From positions 1,512,925 to 1,570,553 of the forward strand of contig KL197711.1 of the NCBI GenBank assembly GCA_000697665.1: a DNA stretch of 57,629 nucleotides, given 5' to 3'. This DNA comes from Jaapia argillacea MUCL 33604 (taxonomy: Eukaryota > Basidiomycota > Agaricomycetes > Jaapiales > Jaapiaceae). Shown here one piece after another: positions 9,880-21,085 of this stretch. The notes under the pieces are model-generated. The model was not told the DNA's origin. It did not search any database and saw nothing but the letters and a program-made list of their open reading frames with translations. Within the stretch, counting starts at the first letter, position 1, and every line of letters starts with the position of its first letter. The position numbers and the translations under genes are program-made.

Positions 9880-11837
9880 TTAGTACCTGGGCCCATATTG
9901 ACCGGGAGGAGGACCCTGAGGAGGAGCATAAGGCTGATATGCAGGCTGTTGCTGACCGTCGTAAGGGTTATAAGGATTATAACCCCCAGGTGGCGGAGGT
10001 GGAGGCTGGTATTGACCAACGAGTTCCACAGGTTGAGGTGGAGCCGCCCCGCCAACCGGTCCATACGGGATCTTACCCAACAATCCTCCCCCATAATTTT
10101 GTTGCTTTCGCCTCTTGACGAAGTACGAGATGCCCGAGAAGATCAAGCCGATTACGATCAAACCGATTGTGAGTTCGATAGTGCGCGCTGATGTCCAAGG
10201 GGATTTGGTGGACGATCCGCTGGATCCGGAGGAAGGAGTGTTGGTGAAACCGTTCTTCCTAGCGTTGTCAAAGTCTTTCAAGGCTTGAGTGCTGTCGTTG
10301 GTTGTGGAGAGGAGTTGGATGTAGGGAGCGGCTGTAGACTTTGTGGAACCGTCGACGAAATCCCCAAAGTTGATGAGCATGTAGACGTTTCGTACTGGTG
10401 TGTCATGGAGAGATGAGAAACGGAGGCAGGAAGCGTAGGGCATGACGCTTACAGAATGCCATGCCAAGAATCATGTCGTAGTTGGGGCTTTGAGCGGTAC
10501 TTCCGATGGGCTGGAACTATCCCATAAATGGAGAGAATGAGTTTTGGGATAGGAAGGTAGAGGAAGAGTGGAGGACGAACAGATCCAAGACAACTTCCAT
10601 CGCTGAGCTGGAAACCTTCGGAGGACAAGTCTAAAGGATGAACGGGGAAACTCATGCCACCAAATTTGAACGTCACGTTGGCAGGTACGTTGCAGGGGAG
10701 AGTCCACGCAGATCCCAAACCACTGATATCCTGCAATTTGGCTCCGGTAATATTTTGGTATATTCCTGCCGCCACCGCGCTAGTAAAGGAGGTAAAGTTA
10801 GAAAAAAACACAGGAGAGCAGAGATTTGACTTACGGAGGGACTTGAGGCAAAGTGAACCCGCTGTCGAAAACGGCGGTCAACCGGGTTGGATCGGTGGTG
10901 GTGTTGACACCAGTGGTAACAGCAATAGGATTCCCATCGGGTCCAATGACACCATTAGGATCAAGCAACGTCTGCCAATGCTGATCCCCAAGATCATAAA
11001 TCGACACTTGCGACACGTTCAATTTTGGCTGAGCGCTTATCGCCTCGTATCCTGATACGATTTCGCCGACTGTCAGGTCACCAGGCCACGTCTGGGAAGA
11101 ATCGTTTGACCTTCCGAGGAGGACGGAGATGAAGTTGGGGGTGGTGGTGTTCATGCGGAAGATCCTGTCGCAAACGGCGTCGGCTTGGGCCTCGCCGTTG
11201 AGAGTATACCAGATGTTGGAACCGGTGTTGGGACCAAGGCCGATCAGACCTGACCCAGATGGATTCGTGTCATCAGGAGTGATTTCCACTGTGGAGAGGG
11301 AAGTGTGAGCGGAGAGTGCGATGAAAGGAGGACGGCGAACGCACGATAAGCTTGGCTTGGTACTGAATAACCAGCAAACTCCAGAGTTGCCAAGTTGATC
11401 GGACCTGTTGTCTGTGAGCCACTGCGATTTTGTGGGGCAGGGGATCGCGTAGTTCTCACCAGTTACGGATCCGATAGCGTATTGCACACCAGAAGTTGCT
11501 CCAGTGGATGTTTTTGTGGGGACCGTGCCCGCAACCCACAAATCGGAACTATAGAACACGTTTAACAACGATGGCACAGCTGCCTCATGCATGTCACGCA
11601 CCTCCCAGTATCGATGAGGACCTGAAATGCTGCACCCCCGACGTTGATGTTCGCGTAATAACCCACATCTTGCGAGTTATTCAGCGTCGACTGGCCAAAG
11701 ATATTCCCCCTTCGCTGGAGCAGTGCTGGGGCGAGTTCTCCAGCATAACGCCGACCTTCCAAATTCAAATGAAGAGCGGCGACGAAATCAAGGCCAATCA
11801 GGAGGCTGGAGATGAGGGAGACAGGCAGCCCTTTCAT
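9880..11837 (-). CDS. Membrane-anchored aspartic protease (copy 1)
   Basis: A secretory pepsin-family (A1) peptidase. Exons (minus): 11837-11602, 11548-11460, 11404-11345, 11288-10835, 10779-10581, 10516-10453, 10394-9880, giving 538 aa. A signal peptide starts MKGLPVSLISSLLIGL. The first catalytic motif, DTGSSDLWVAG (Asp76), is split by intron 1. The second is AVFDSGFTLPQVP (Asp270). Several N-glycosylation sequons are present. A TM helix (IELTIGLIVIGLIF) follows the catalytic domain, and the cytosolic tail is rich in Pro/Tyr/Gln/Gly (GQYQPPPPPPGGYNPYNPY). Exons 2 and 3 are 89 and 60 nt, exactly as in the divergent neighbour, so the two genes are paralogs. This copy has one extra intron inside the region that is a single exon in the other. 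Confidence 0.9.
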
Positions 11838-12344
11838 GATATGGGCGGGGGCACGGGGGGAGTTGTTGGACGGGTTACACGGGCACAAGAAGGAAATGAG
11901 GAGGACTTTATAGCTGAGGGGGCTATGCGAGCGGGACGTGACTCTGAATTTTCAATACTGAATAGGGCGGTAACAACGCGGCTGTGTCCATGCCATTGCC
12001 AAGCCCTCGAGGGCGCCTGATTGCGATGCAAACCTTGTTCGCTGGCCCTGATACCGTACATGCTCCGTTTTTTCTGCTTCAAGCTCCAGAATATTACCAG
12101 CATGCATGAGTATGAGATGTAGGTCTAGTTGCAGGGCTTGAAGCTCGAAATTACGAGAGAAATTGGCGCAGAAACTACCGCAGCACGGTGGTTGCCAGGC
12201 GAAACCAAAAACGCCCAATTTAGAGTCGCATCTACGGCTTATCACCATTCTCTTCAAAGTTCAGTCAGTAGTCCCAGCGGGCCTTCCACTCTTTCTGTTT
12301 GCACTTGCCCTATCCCAGGCCCTTCCACTCGTTTGACTGCGTCT
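11838..12344. promoter_or_regulatory. Shared promoter of the protease pair
   Basis: 507 bp between two divergent start codons. It must contain both promoters, so co-regulation is plausible. I find no clear palindromic operator. A pyrimidine-rich leader (tttctgtttgcacttgccct) precedes the right-hand start. Confidence 0.4.
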
Positions 12345-14294
12345 ATGAGATCCCTCATCCAACTTTGTCTCTTTTTCCTCGCCCTCGACCGTGTTCACTC
12401 CATCAAATTCCCTTTTCATGTTCGGTCGACAACGGGCTTTTCCCGTCACCACACAAATGGCCATGGGCGGCGAGCGACTATCAATGGGACCACGACCGCC
12501 AACCCTGGCACTGTGCCCATAGCCAACACCCACAATGCAGAATATATCACAAACATCACCTTGAACGGAGTGTCCGTTCCAGTCATGTTGGATACCGGCA
12601 GGTAAGTTCCTTGTATTGCGATGCAAGGCTTTGCATTTATCTAGATCGGGATGTAGTTCAGATCTGTGGGTTGCTGAGAATATCCCTAACGCAAAGGATA
12701 CCGGAAAAGCAGCTAAGTTGTCATACGCCGTTGGCCAGGCAAATGGTGGGTTTGTTATAGCTTCCCGGTGTTCCCTTGTTCACCACTCGTAGGTGACATA
12801 TGGACCGCCCAATTGACATTTGACGACTACACCGTGAATGACCAAGCGTTTTGTGAGTTTCCCTTCATTGCGCCCATTTGCGCCCACTGAACATACATAT
12901 TTCTTGTCAGTGATGGTCACGAACACGTCCTCCTTCTCCATGGACATAACCGCCCAAGGGTTTAACGGCCTCGTGGGTCTTGGTCCCAATACCGGTTCAG
13001 TCATCCGCGACAAAATGGACAGTTCGGCAGGCGACAGCATGATCAACCGCATATTCTCCCAAAACGCCTCCACTTCAAATTTTATATCCTTCATTCTCGA
13101 CCGTCAAGGCGATCCCACTCAACCATACACTGGCCAACTTACCGTATCAGAGGTCGTTCCGGGACTTGAGAACATCACCTCAATGACAAAGATCAGCGTG
13201 GAGAAGGTTCACAAATTGACCGACGTAGACCAGCATTGGCAAATCCTTACAGACGTGAACGGTGTCATCGGCCCAGACGGAAACCCTATCGTCATCAAGT
13301 CCATCGCACCGGCCGCGCCATCAGGTCAACTTGTCGCTGTATTGGACTCTGGATACACTTTGCCTCAGGTACCAAGAGCCATGTCCGACGCTATCTACGG
13401 GCGGGTTCAAGGAGCTGTGTATGATGTGAACTCGGGCGTTTGGACCATCCCTTGTGATCAGTTGATCAATATCAGCTTTGTGTTTGGGGGTGTAACATAC
13501 CCTATTCACCCGCTTGATACTTCGAGTAGTGATTTTGGTATGACGGATGCCAGCGGCAACCCCGTTTGCGTTGGTGCTGTGAGTAGTTTCGTTGGCTTTC
13601 CGTCGTTCATTTACTAAATATAGGACAGTTCCAACCTATCACTTCAGCCTTCAGTTTGCTTGGTGAATACGATATGATTCTCGGAATGGCTTTCCGTACG
13701 CCTTTGCATCTTATCAACGATGTTCTTGCCTTACTCGTATGATTCTTCGTAGTGCGAAATACCTACACTCTCCTCAACTATGGCGACTTCATCGAATCCT
13801 CTACCACCTCCAACGCCGATCCCTATGTTCAACTCCTCTCCATGACAGACCCAACCGTCGCCCACGCCGATTTCGTCAAAGTCCGAATGGGCGGTGTCGA
13901 TACTTCCGGTGACGCTGCACACGCTCTCCTCCCCCCCTCCGAAGCCAAGACTTCACCTGAAACAGCCGAAGAAAAGAAACAAGAAATGCAGGAGAAGATT
14001 CTGAGTCGATGGCCTTATATCTTTGTGGGATGTCTGGCTTTCGTCATCATTTGTGTGGGATTGTGTGTGTGGAGGTGCTGTTGTCGGAGGAAGAAGGGTG
14101 CCGCTGGCGGGAAGGGAGAGAAGGGAGGCTTGGAGGAAGGGATGTTGGGGTTATCTGGGAGGAAGAGAGACTCGTATCGACCCCTCGAAGACTCCTCACC
14201 TTCTATGCATGGGCATAACGTGTCGATGCAGAATCTGAGCCTGAGTGGAGGTGAGCATGGAGAGTATCAACAGTCATATAGTGTCCGGTACTAG
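12345..14294 (+). CDS. Membrane-anchored aspartic protease (copy 2)
   Basis: Paralog of the divergent gene to its left. Exons: 12345-12601, 12657-12745, 12793-12852, 12911-13578, 13629-13695, 13753-14294, giving 560 aa. It has a signal peptide (MRSLIQLCLFFLALDRVHS) and catalytic motifs DTGSSDLWVAE (Asp83) and AVLDSGYTLPQVP (Asp281). A TM helix (YIFVGCLAFVIICVGLCV) is followed by CCCRRKK, with possible palmitoylation cysteines beside a basic stop-transfer sequence. The cytosolic tail is Gly/Lys/Ser-rich and shares no composition with the Pro/Tyr tail of copy 1. The acceptor of intron 4 must be ggacag (13628); the earlier tatag would shift the frame. Substrates are unknown. Confidence 0.9.
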
Positions 14295-14613
14295 CCTGCG
14301 AGGAGAGGAGGAAGCATCGCGTCTTATTTTATTCCATCGTCGCATTTCTATCATCGACATCGTCAACCACAACATCTTGTAGCAGGACTACGGACTTATT
14401 ATCGACCCCATTCTTGTGACTGTCAGCATGTTTTCTGCTTCCTGTTTTTTTTCGCTTTTGCGGGCTCTGAGCTCGACCTCCTTTTACTATTTCTATCAAC
14501 GAGTATTAGTATCATTTGTAGTTGGAGAGTATCCATTGTGCAATAATCTTCGCTTTGAAACATTCATCTTGTCGGCGAGTTGGAGACCTTGAACCGTTCC
14601 TCCTCTTACCACC
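14295..14613. other. Intergenic region
   Basis: 319 bp holding the 3' UTR of the protease and the leader of dynactin p62. Nothing else is seen. Confidence 0.35.
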
Positions 14614-16505
14614 ATGCCCCTTACCTTGCAATACCACTGTTCTTGCTTATCGTCGAAACCAACCCCTCCACCTCCCCATTTACCGTCTTCTGCGTACAAT
14701 TTCCACCCCCTGCACACTTTGTTCTTTTGTGAAGAATGTGATGCAGTCCGATGTAATCACTGTGTCATGGTCGAAGTCAGCGGCTACTATTGCCCAAACT
14801 GCTTGTTCGAAGTGCCCAGTGCCAGTGTGAGAGCGGAGAAGAATCGGTGAGTACCCTTTCTGTGTCCTTTTGCGTTGTTCTGAAGAGCTCGATTGTCAGA
14901 TGCGCACGGAATTGTTTCTTGTGTCCAAACTGCCGAAACACGCTTTCTGTCGTACCCTCGGACCCACCAGACACGGGTGATATACGACTGAGCGCGATAC
15001 CTGTCAGTGCTGTTGGCGAGCCACCTTTCTTCCTTTATTGCAATCATTGTCGATGGGACTCTGCGGAAGTCGGCATTACATTCGAAAAGCCTACTGGTCT
15101 TGCTGGTTAGCACCTCCCCTTTTTTCCTCTTGGGAGCATCTCTCTTGATGATTTGCGTTACAGCCCAACTTCAAAAATTTGAAGATTCGGCACCGGAGTC
15201 TCTTGAGTTCGAACGGTTGAAGGAGCATTTTGAGCCTTTCTTACGTGCATCATCGTCTTCTTCACCTGCTCATCATCCAACTGCATCCTCACACCATGTT
15301 CACACCAATCCTATTACAGCAGCCGCTTCTTCTGCTATCTCACGAGACGTTTCGGGGGTTGCAAAGTATAACCCACTTGCGAGGAGTAGAGTTGGGAAGG
15401 ACAAGTCGGCGAATAAGGATGAGATGCCGGAGTATAGGAGTAGAGTGGAGATTGGGTCGACGAGTGGGTTGGGAGGAGGGGGGGATGTGGATGTGGAGTT
15501 TGTTAAGCATTTGGAGGACGTTTCGGAGGTGGCGAATTTAGAACAGAGATGGGTGAATAGTTGGGCTTCGTCTCCTCGGGCTAGGTGCGGTTCTCTCACT
15601 TTTCTTTGGAATATTACATTCTGAATACGAGATAGTGATCTCAAACCATTGCGCATCCCGCTGCTTTCGAAGAAAACCAAACGATGTCCAACGTGTCGGC
15701 ATATTCTCATCAAGCCAGAGCAGAAGGCTCAATCGGTCCGCTACAAGATTAAACTTGTAGCTGCCAATTACCTTCCAGCGATAGCGGTCGCCGTGCCTCA
15801 ACCCAGTTCCACAGAGGTCGCGAAGCGATCTACAGTCAGATCATCAGGTGGTGGCGCTGAGGCTGACAAGGGACCAGAGGGCATGTTGGCCGGAAAGACA
15901 TACCCATTCCATCTGTCATTCACGAATCCTCTTTACGATCCAATTCAAGTCAGGTTGTCGGTTCAAAGAGCACAATACCAGGCCTCTGGAGAAGCGCCAG
16001 CGCCGGAAAAAGCAAGACGACCTCCCTTCGCCGTATCGTTGCCCATCTCAGCCTTCCCTATTGCGGCTTTTGCTGAAGCTTGGGAGTATGAAGATGATGA
16101 AGATATGTTTGGAGTGGAAGATGATGAGATGGGGGATGCGGATGTGCGGAGCCGAGATCGGGAAGGAAGGAGTAAGACGAAAACTGTTGGTGTCTTGGAA
16201 AAGAGGGCGAATGTCACGATCGTTGGAGGGGAAGTTGTCATTGGCAAGGAGGCCAAGGGCGACGTCAAGGTTAGCTAATTTTTCCATACCAGTTGCTTTG
16301 CAGATCGCTCACTCGCTCTCTTCAGTTCAACATGCTGGTATCTTACACGTATCGATCGGATGACCCAGGGATTGATGAGACTGAGGGGACCCCTTCACGG
16401 ACAGCGAGCAAAGGACCTGTAATGAAGACGTTTTCGTTTTACACTGTCGTGGATCTTGGACCCATCATACCCAAGGAGGAGCCTCGACCAGATCCTGACT
16501 TGTGA
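14614..16505 (+). CDS. DCTN4: Dynactin subunit p62 (DCTN4 ortholog)
   Basis: Pointed-end subunit of dynactin, the adaptor that links dynein to cargo and activates its movement on microtubules. Exons: 14614-14846, 14900-15105, 15164-15584, 15636-16269, 16326-16505, giving 557 aa. Zinc-binding Cys pairs near the N-terminus (FFCEECDAVRCNHCV, YYCPNCLFEVPSASVRAEKN, CFLCPNC, YCNHCRWDS) are the family signature. A later CPTC lies in KTKRCPTCRHILIKPEQKAQ. The C-terminal half forms the beta-rich domain (YPFHLSFTNPLYDPIQVRL, NMLVSYTYRSDD). An acidic linker (EDDEDMFGVEDDE) lies near residue 440. Length is normal for fungi. Confidence 0.93.
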
Positions 16506-16905
16506 TACCCCCCCTACTGTCCTATGCCCCTTGCCTGTAATACACTTTTTTTCAGGGCGCCTAGACGTTCCTGACTGTTGCTTTATTTCGAGGCTTTTTT
16601 GTACACACATTTGTTCCTTCCATGCGGGGGTAAACGCTCACAAGGTACCGAGCAGGGAATGTGATTGGATGATCGGAGCCAGACCGTCGATTGGCCGGAG
16701 AACTATACCCTTCATGTCCATGTTCAATTTGTCAACCCTTCAGCTTTGATAGCTGCTTGACGCTGGTACCGTTTCCTAGCCTCTATTTTCACTTTCTCCC
16801 CCCCACCGTCCCTGCTCATAATCACCGCTTGCCGGGTGCAAGTATTGTCATTCTCTTCATTCACGAATCTCTCGACTCGAACACTTTCGCTAACTGATCA
16901 GCACT
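16506..16905. other. Intergenic region
   Basis: 400 bp between p62 and the two-TM gene, holding UTRs and a promoter. No repeat or hidden gene is seen. The left edge of the duplicated block falls just after this region. Confidence 0.35.
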
Positions 16906-17925
16906 ATGGCGTCCAATGTAACACCGTCGTCAAGTTCGTCATCAGTATCGGTAGAGGAATCACGACCACAGGCTGGTCCACTGCCGAGTAAGAGAGGAGA
17001 GATTGGGTATCAAGAAGGACAGGTGCGGGAGAATGGTGAGAGGAGCAGGGACAGCAGTGGACCTTCCCTACCGGCCAGACACCCAGCTGATAGGGATCCT
17101 CAACCGACTGACGAAAACGCGCCGACTACCCCACCAACGGTATCCGATACACCCATCACACAGGCGCCCACCTCAGATAGTTCTTCCACTCGTTCAACGA
17201 GTAAGAGAAGCTTTATTTCGTTCCTCACCCCAGCATCCATTTACGGGCTGCGAGTAACCTCGCTATTGATCTGCATTGCTCATTTCCTCCTTTTTGGAGG
17301 CACCATAGCCGGTTGGGTGCTCACTGCCAAAAACGTGGGCAAGACCGAGCGAAACGATCCTGGTTCCCCAGATGACAGCCAATCTCTTGGTGGAATTGCT
17401 TCGACGTCGATCTTCATTCACATCGCATTCGCCGTCTGCATCCTTCCGCAACTCCTCTTCCTGGAACGAGCAATATATCGCCTCCGAGCTGAACGCTATC
17501 TTTATCTCCACCCTGGAGCAGTTCTTCCTCGGTCTTTACGTCGTTATCCATCTACGAACCAACGTATTGCGTTTGCGCCATGGAACCGACCGCCGTTGCC
17601 CACTTATGCTGCCGCTTTGGCTGAAAGTGGCCATGGTACTGGGGATGTTGAGGACAGCGCTATCGCCATTCCTCCGCCCCCGGCCTATGGGAACACGCGA
17701 GGCAGCATGCTCCTGCTCTCTGGGCACATCCGCAATAGCTTGAGGGCCCAGTTGAGTGCCCAGCGATCCAGCACTGTCAGCGAACGCTCAGATCGCCCGG
17801 TCAGCTACATGAGCCATGATTCCAGCTGGGATGAAGCCCGGGATGCTGAGCGGGTGAGGAAGCTGGAAGATACATTGGCTCAGCTTGAGGAGGGACGTCC
17901 CTCGCATAGGGCACCAACTATGTGA
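16906..17925 (+). CDS. Uncharacterised two-TM protein, PPPPAYG family
   Basis: A single-exon gene for 339 aa. The N-terminal ~100 residues are Ser/Pro-rich and disordered. Two hydrophobic segments follow at about 117-139 (SLLICIAHFLLFGGTIAGWV) and 164-186 (IASTSIFIHIAFAVCIL), ending in LERAIYRLRAERY. The C-terminal half has FAPWNRPPLPTYAAAL and PPPPAYGNTRGSMLLLSGHI, then a charged helix (ERVRKLEDTLAQLEEG). I recognise this layout as a conserved basidiomycete membrane family with no known function. The Pro-rich PPPPAY motif could bind WW-domain proteins. Bases after the stop resemble a 3' UTR intron (gtaagt at 17928 to ccttccag near 17980). A broken copy lies at 20455-21000. Confidence 0.78.
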   Translation: MASNVTPSSSSSSVSVEESRPQAGPLPSKRGEIGYQEGQVRENGERSRDSSGPSLPARHPADRDPQPTDENAPTTPPTVSDTPITQAPTSDSSSTRSTSKRSFISFLTPASIYGLRVTSLLICIAHFLLFGGTIAGWVLTAKNVGKTERNDPGSPDDSQSLGGIASTSIFIHIAFAVCILPQLLFLERAIYRLRAERYLYLHPGAVLPRSLRRYPSTNQRIAFAPWNRPPLPTYAAALAESGHGTGDVEDSAIAIPPPPAYGNTRGSMLLLSGHIRNSLRAQLSAQRSSTVSERSDRPVSYMSHDSSWDEARDAERVRKLEDTLAQLEEGRPSHRAPTM

Positions 17926-18502
17926 AGTAAGTTTGCACTTCTCTCAATCTCCACCCCTTGCTAAACTGACTCCTTCCAGATTTCTTTTTCCTCTGCTTCG
18001 GACACTTAAAGGCGGGCTCTTTGGACACTTTCATTATGTTTCAGTATGTTTCTGCTGTCGACACTCGTTCCTCCAATTGCTGTATGTTGTACAGTAGGCT
18101 TATCGTTAGTCGCCATGGTCCTGATTGGCTCGGCCATGCTCGGCCGAAATTTCTTCGGTCCATTCCAACCAGCACTTCTTGCTAATTGCATCCTTGCGAT
18201 ACTCATCCCCGCTAACTTTGGCCATCAAATAGACGATCAACGTTGCAATGGTTCCTTGTGGCTTGGACATGCAAGTGCGTGGATGAGTCAAGATTGATAA
18301 CGGTTATTGACTCGACTATGCCTACGCAGAGGGAGATTCGCCGTCTGGTCAAAGTAGCCGCGCATCCGTCGTTCTAAACCTGATCCATATGACCTGCTCC
18401 AATGGCCTTCGTTGTTCAATGCGCTACTTTGGCCTGTTTCCGGAGCTTTGCTTCAGGGTTGAGTCAGCTCTTGACTTATAACCGTTAAACCGGTGCGAGA
18501 GG
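17926..18502. other. Spacer between two-TM gene and first arrestin gene
   Basis: 577 bp. It contains a hydrophobic open stretch (about 18093-18297, including LIGSAMLGRNFFGPFQPALL) that is also open in the right-hand duplicate at 21248-21454. A TATA-like TTATAA lies near 18476, about 25 bp upstream of the arrestin start. The rest is promoter/UTR sequence. Confidence 0.4.
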
Positions 18503-20071
18503 ATGGAATTGCGAAGGGGCTCGCATTCTTCCTCGATTTTGATGTCGCTGCCGCCCAGTTATTATCCTTCATTTGATGCACCATGTTATTCTTCGGAGCC
18601 CTCGCCGGACGAGCAACGTCTTGAGTTTACAGGACGCCCACGCCCTCGTCGACCTTTGCCTTCTGGCGCCTTTCTTAAACAGTCAAAGAAGTTTACGTTG
18701 GTGTTGAAGGAGCAAGAGACTGGGGCGAGGCTTCCTTCCTATGGACGAAATGCCGCTCTGAACGGCGAGATACACTTACATTGTCCAACGGACAAGGTGG
18801 CTGCTGTTGAGGTGAAGGTGTGTCATGATTCTGTCTTGTAGTTTGATCTCTCGGTTGAGCGCTCCTTGCAGCTGGAAGATCGGTTGGCGTTGACTACTGC
18901 GGAGGGCGGTTCACAAACTACGACGATCCTTTCAAACTCGCATACCATTTGGCGAGACGGACCTACATACTCGTCATGTCCCTCCGTTATTCCCTTTATC
19001 ATCATCTTTCCGCCTTCTTGTACCGTTGGAGACCGAACGTTTACATCGCCACCTTCGTATAATGTAGCTTTCCCGGGTGTGCCGGGACTTTACGCCAAGT
19101 GCGCCTATACCGTCACCGTCTTTATTACCGAGTATCAAAGCCTTGGGTTTTTCAAACGTCATAAAAGGTATGTCTACGCACCCTGTAACCTCCCACTTGT
19201 CTGACTTGATTCTTGTCCAGCTCTCATCTCCGCACGCACATGATGTATCAACCTCGGACACGTCCACCTCAACCAATCCTTCCCAGTTCTCTAAGTTTCC
19301 GTTCGATTGTCAAAACGTCCCCTGAGGAATGGTTTCAAGTCATCTGCCAAATGGACGCAAGGACGAATTCTGGTTTCGCACCTATCGACTGCCACGTGTG
19401 TCTATCCCCTCCCTCTCTTCTCCTTTCTCAGACATCTGATGCGAAGTTCCCATACAGTTATTCATACCCGCTATCCAAATTTACGCTATTTCGGATACGA
19501 TTCCATTCTTCTTGCAGCTCCGAGCACCAAAAGAATCTTTACAGGCTTTCATGCGTCCTACGCCTTCCGAAAAGATCACACCGGGGGTGCGAGCTGGTGG
19601 GAAGCCTACTGTTCGCGTCTTCTTGTATCGCCAGATCACAGCGGAGGTTCGAAAAAAGAAGGCGCGGAAGATATGTGTCATTGGTGAAGGCGAACTTCGT
19701 CCTTTACCACCGGAAGAGTCGGCGCAATCGCCTTGTCATTTGGCTGACGAATCTTTGGATTGGGAAGGGGAGGTGAAGTGTGATGAGAGTGTTACTATCG
19801 GAGGCTTCAAAATCGGGCCTCTAGTTGTCGAGGTGAGCACGGTAGACTCCATTATCTGAATAATTTATCTCACCACTTCGATTGCAGGATTTCATTGTAC
19901 TTTCTCTCGTTCCGCCCTATCCCCAAGCTTCCCCCCTCGTAGAGGTGAATATTTTCGGCGTATACTTCTCTCTTTGATACAGCCCTGACTATGATCCCCT
20001 TACAGCTCCAGCACGCACACCCCATACACATTGTTACCGATCCCTTCACGGAAACCTTGGGCCCGTCGTGA
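18503..20071 (+). CDS. Arrestin-like protein, copy 1
   Basis: A short arrestin-fold protein. Alpha-arrestins usually act as adaptors that bring Rsp5-type ligases to membrane proteins, but I see no clear PY motif here, so a ligase role is only inferred. Exons: 18503-18817, 18872-19167, 19221-19395, 19458-19832, 19888-19944, 20006-20071, giving 427 aa. Family marks are LPPSYYPS, CYSSEPSPDEQRLEFTGRPR, EGGSQTTTILSNSHTIWRDG, PSVIPFIIIFPPSC, KTSPEEWFQV and a C-terminal domain from LFIPAIQIYAISDTIPFFLQ onward. The last exon ends in TGA at 20069, where copy 2 has a CG dinucleotide instead (TCG TGA versus GCG GCT), so this copy loses its last few residues. A second in-frame ATG (MSLPPSYY) at 18542 could be the true start. 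Confidence 0.82.
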
Positions 20072-20454
20072 CTGCTAAGTAGTACAGTACCATAAGTATC
20101 TTATTTTGCGTCCTGACAGCCTGTCAATCTTATCTGAGCCTACGGCAATTTAACCTCCCACTACGTTCCCGTTGCCAGCTTCCGTCACATTCAGCGACGA
20201 ACGATCTCCACCACCATGCACGCCTCTGCGAGAAACTCGCGAACTCGAAAGGATGTGCTATATTTGATGGCTGGTGTGTCCACAATAATTTTCGAAGCGG
20301 AGCGATAGTCCACCAAACCCGGAACGGCATATTGGAAGCACATGGGGGCGTATACGCATGCTCCCAAGATCAGAATGGCCCCCATCTCCAGACTCAAGCG
20401 CCATTTCGGCGCCTACGACCTCCCATCCTCCTCAACTTCGGGCCAAAGTCCTTC
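20072..20454. other. Intergenic part of the left duplicate unit
   Basis: 383 bp that match 23456-23817, the region directly upstream of the third arrestin gene. It therefore looks like a copied promoter, now stranded in front of the broken two-TM copy. A minus-strand reading is open in both copies (about 20190-20397 and 23524-23766), but I do not recognise a protein. Confidence 0.45.
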
Positions 20455-21085
20455 GCGTCCAGTGTAACATCGTCTTCAAGTTCATCATCAGTATCGGTAG
20501 AGGAACCATGACCACAGGCTGGTCCGCTGCCGAGTAAGAGAGGAGAGATTGGGTATCAAGGATAGGTGCGGGAGAATGATGAGAGGAGCAGGGACAGTAG
20601 TGGACCTTCCCTACCGGCCAGACACCCAGCCAATAGGGATCCTCAACCGACTGATGAAAACGCCCCGACTACCCCACTAACCGTATCCAATGCACCCATT
20701 ACACAGTCGCCCACTCCAGATAGTTCTTCCACTCGTTCAGCGAGTAAGAGAAGCTTCATCCCGTTCCTGGCCCCAGCATCCATTTACGGGCTGCGAGTAA
20801 CCTCGCTATTGATCTGCATTGCTCATCTCCTCCTTTTGGAGGCACCGTAGCCGGTTGGGTGCTCACTGCCAAAAGCGTGGACAAGACCGAGCGAAACGAT
20901 CCTGGTTCCCCAGATGACAGCCAGTCTCTGGGTGGAATTGCTTCGACGTCAATCTTCATTCACATCGCATTCGCCGTCTGCATCCTCAGGCTTCCGCAAC
21001 TCCTCCTTCCAGATTTTCCTCTACTTCGGACACTTATAGGCGGGCTCCTTGGACACTTTCATTATGTTTCAGTATTTTTCTGCTA
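20455..21085 (+). pseudogene. Broken copy of the two-TM gene
   Basis: Clearly homologous to 16909-17470 but inactive. The duplication break removed the ATG: codon 2 follows unrelated sequence. A short deletion (tatcaaggataggtg against tatcaagaaggacaggtg) and a single T loss (cctccttttggagg against cctcctttttggagg) shift the frame. After the second TM region, about 520 bp are deleted and the sequence resumes at the bases equivalent to 17980. Remaining peptides such as HPANRDPQPTDENAPTTPLT and ASIYGLRVTSLLICIAHLLL show the origin. Confidence 0.88.

Larger units (their letters stand above)
16909..20454. repeat. Tandem segmental duplication, left unit
   Basis: This unit starts at codon 2 of the two-TM gene (GCGTCCAATGTAACA) and runs through the first arrestin-like gene to just before 20455. 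It matches 20455-23817 over coding, intronic and intergenic sequence. Relative to the right unit it lacks about 190 bp after the arrestin stop codon. Confidence 0.85.

Noticed and set aside
20130-20397. Minus-strand reading open in both duplicates (LILGACV...DYRSASKI)
   Set aside because: It lies in what appears to be a promoter copied from upstream of arrestin copy 3. Sharing is explained by the recent duplication and no family is recognised.
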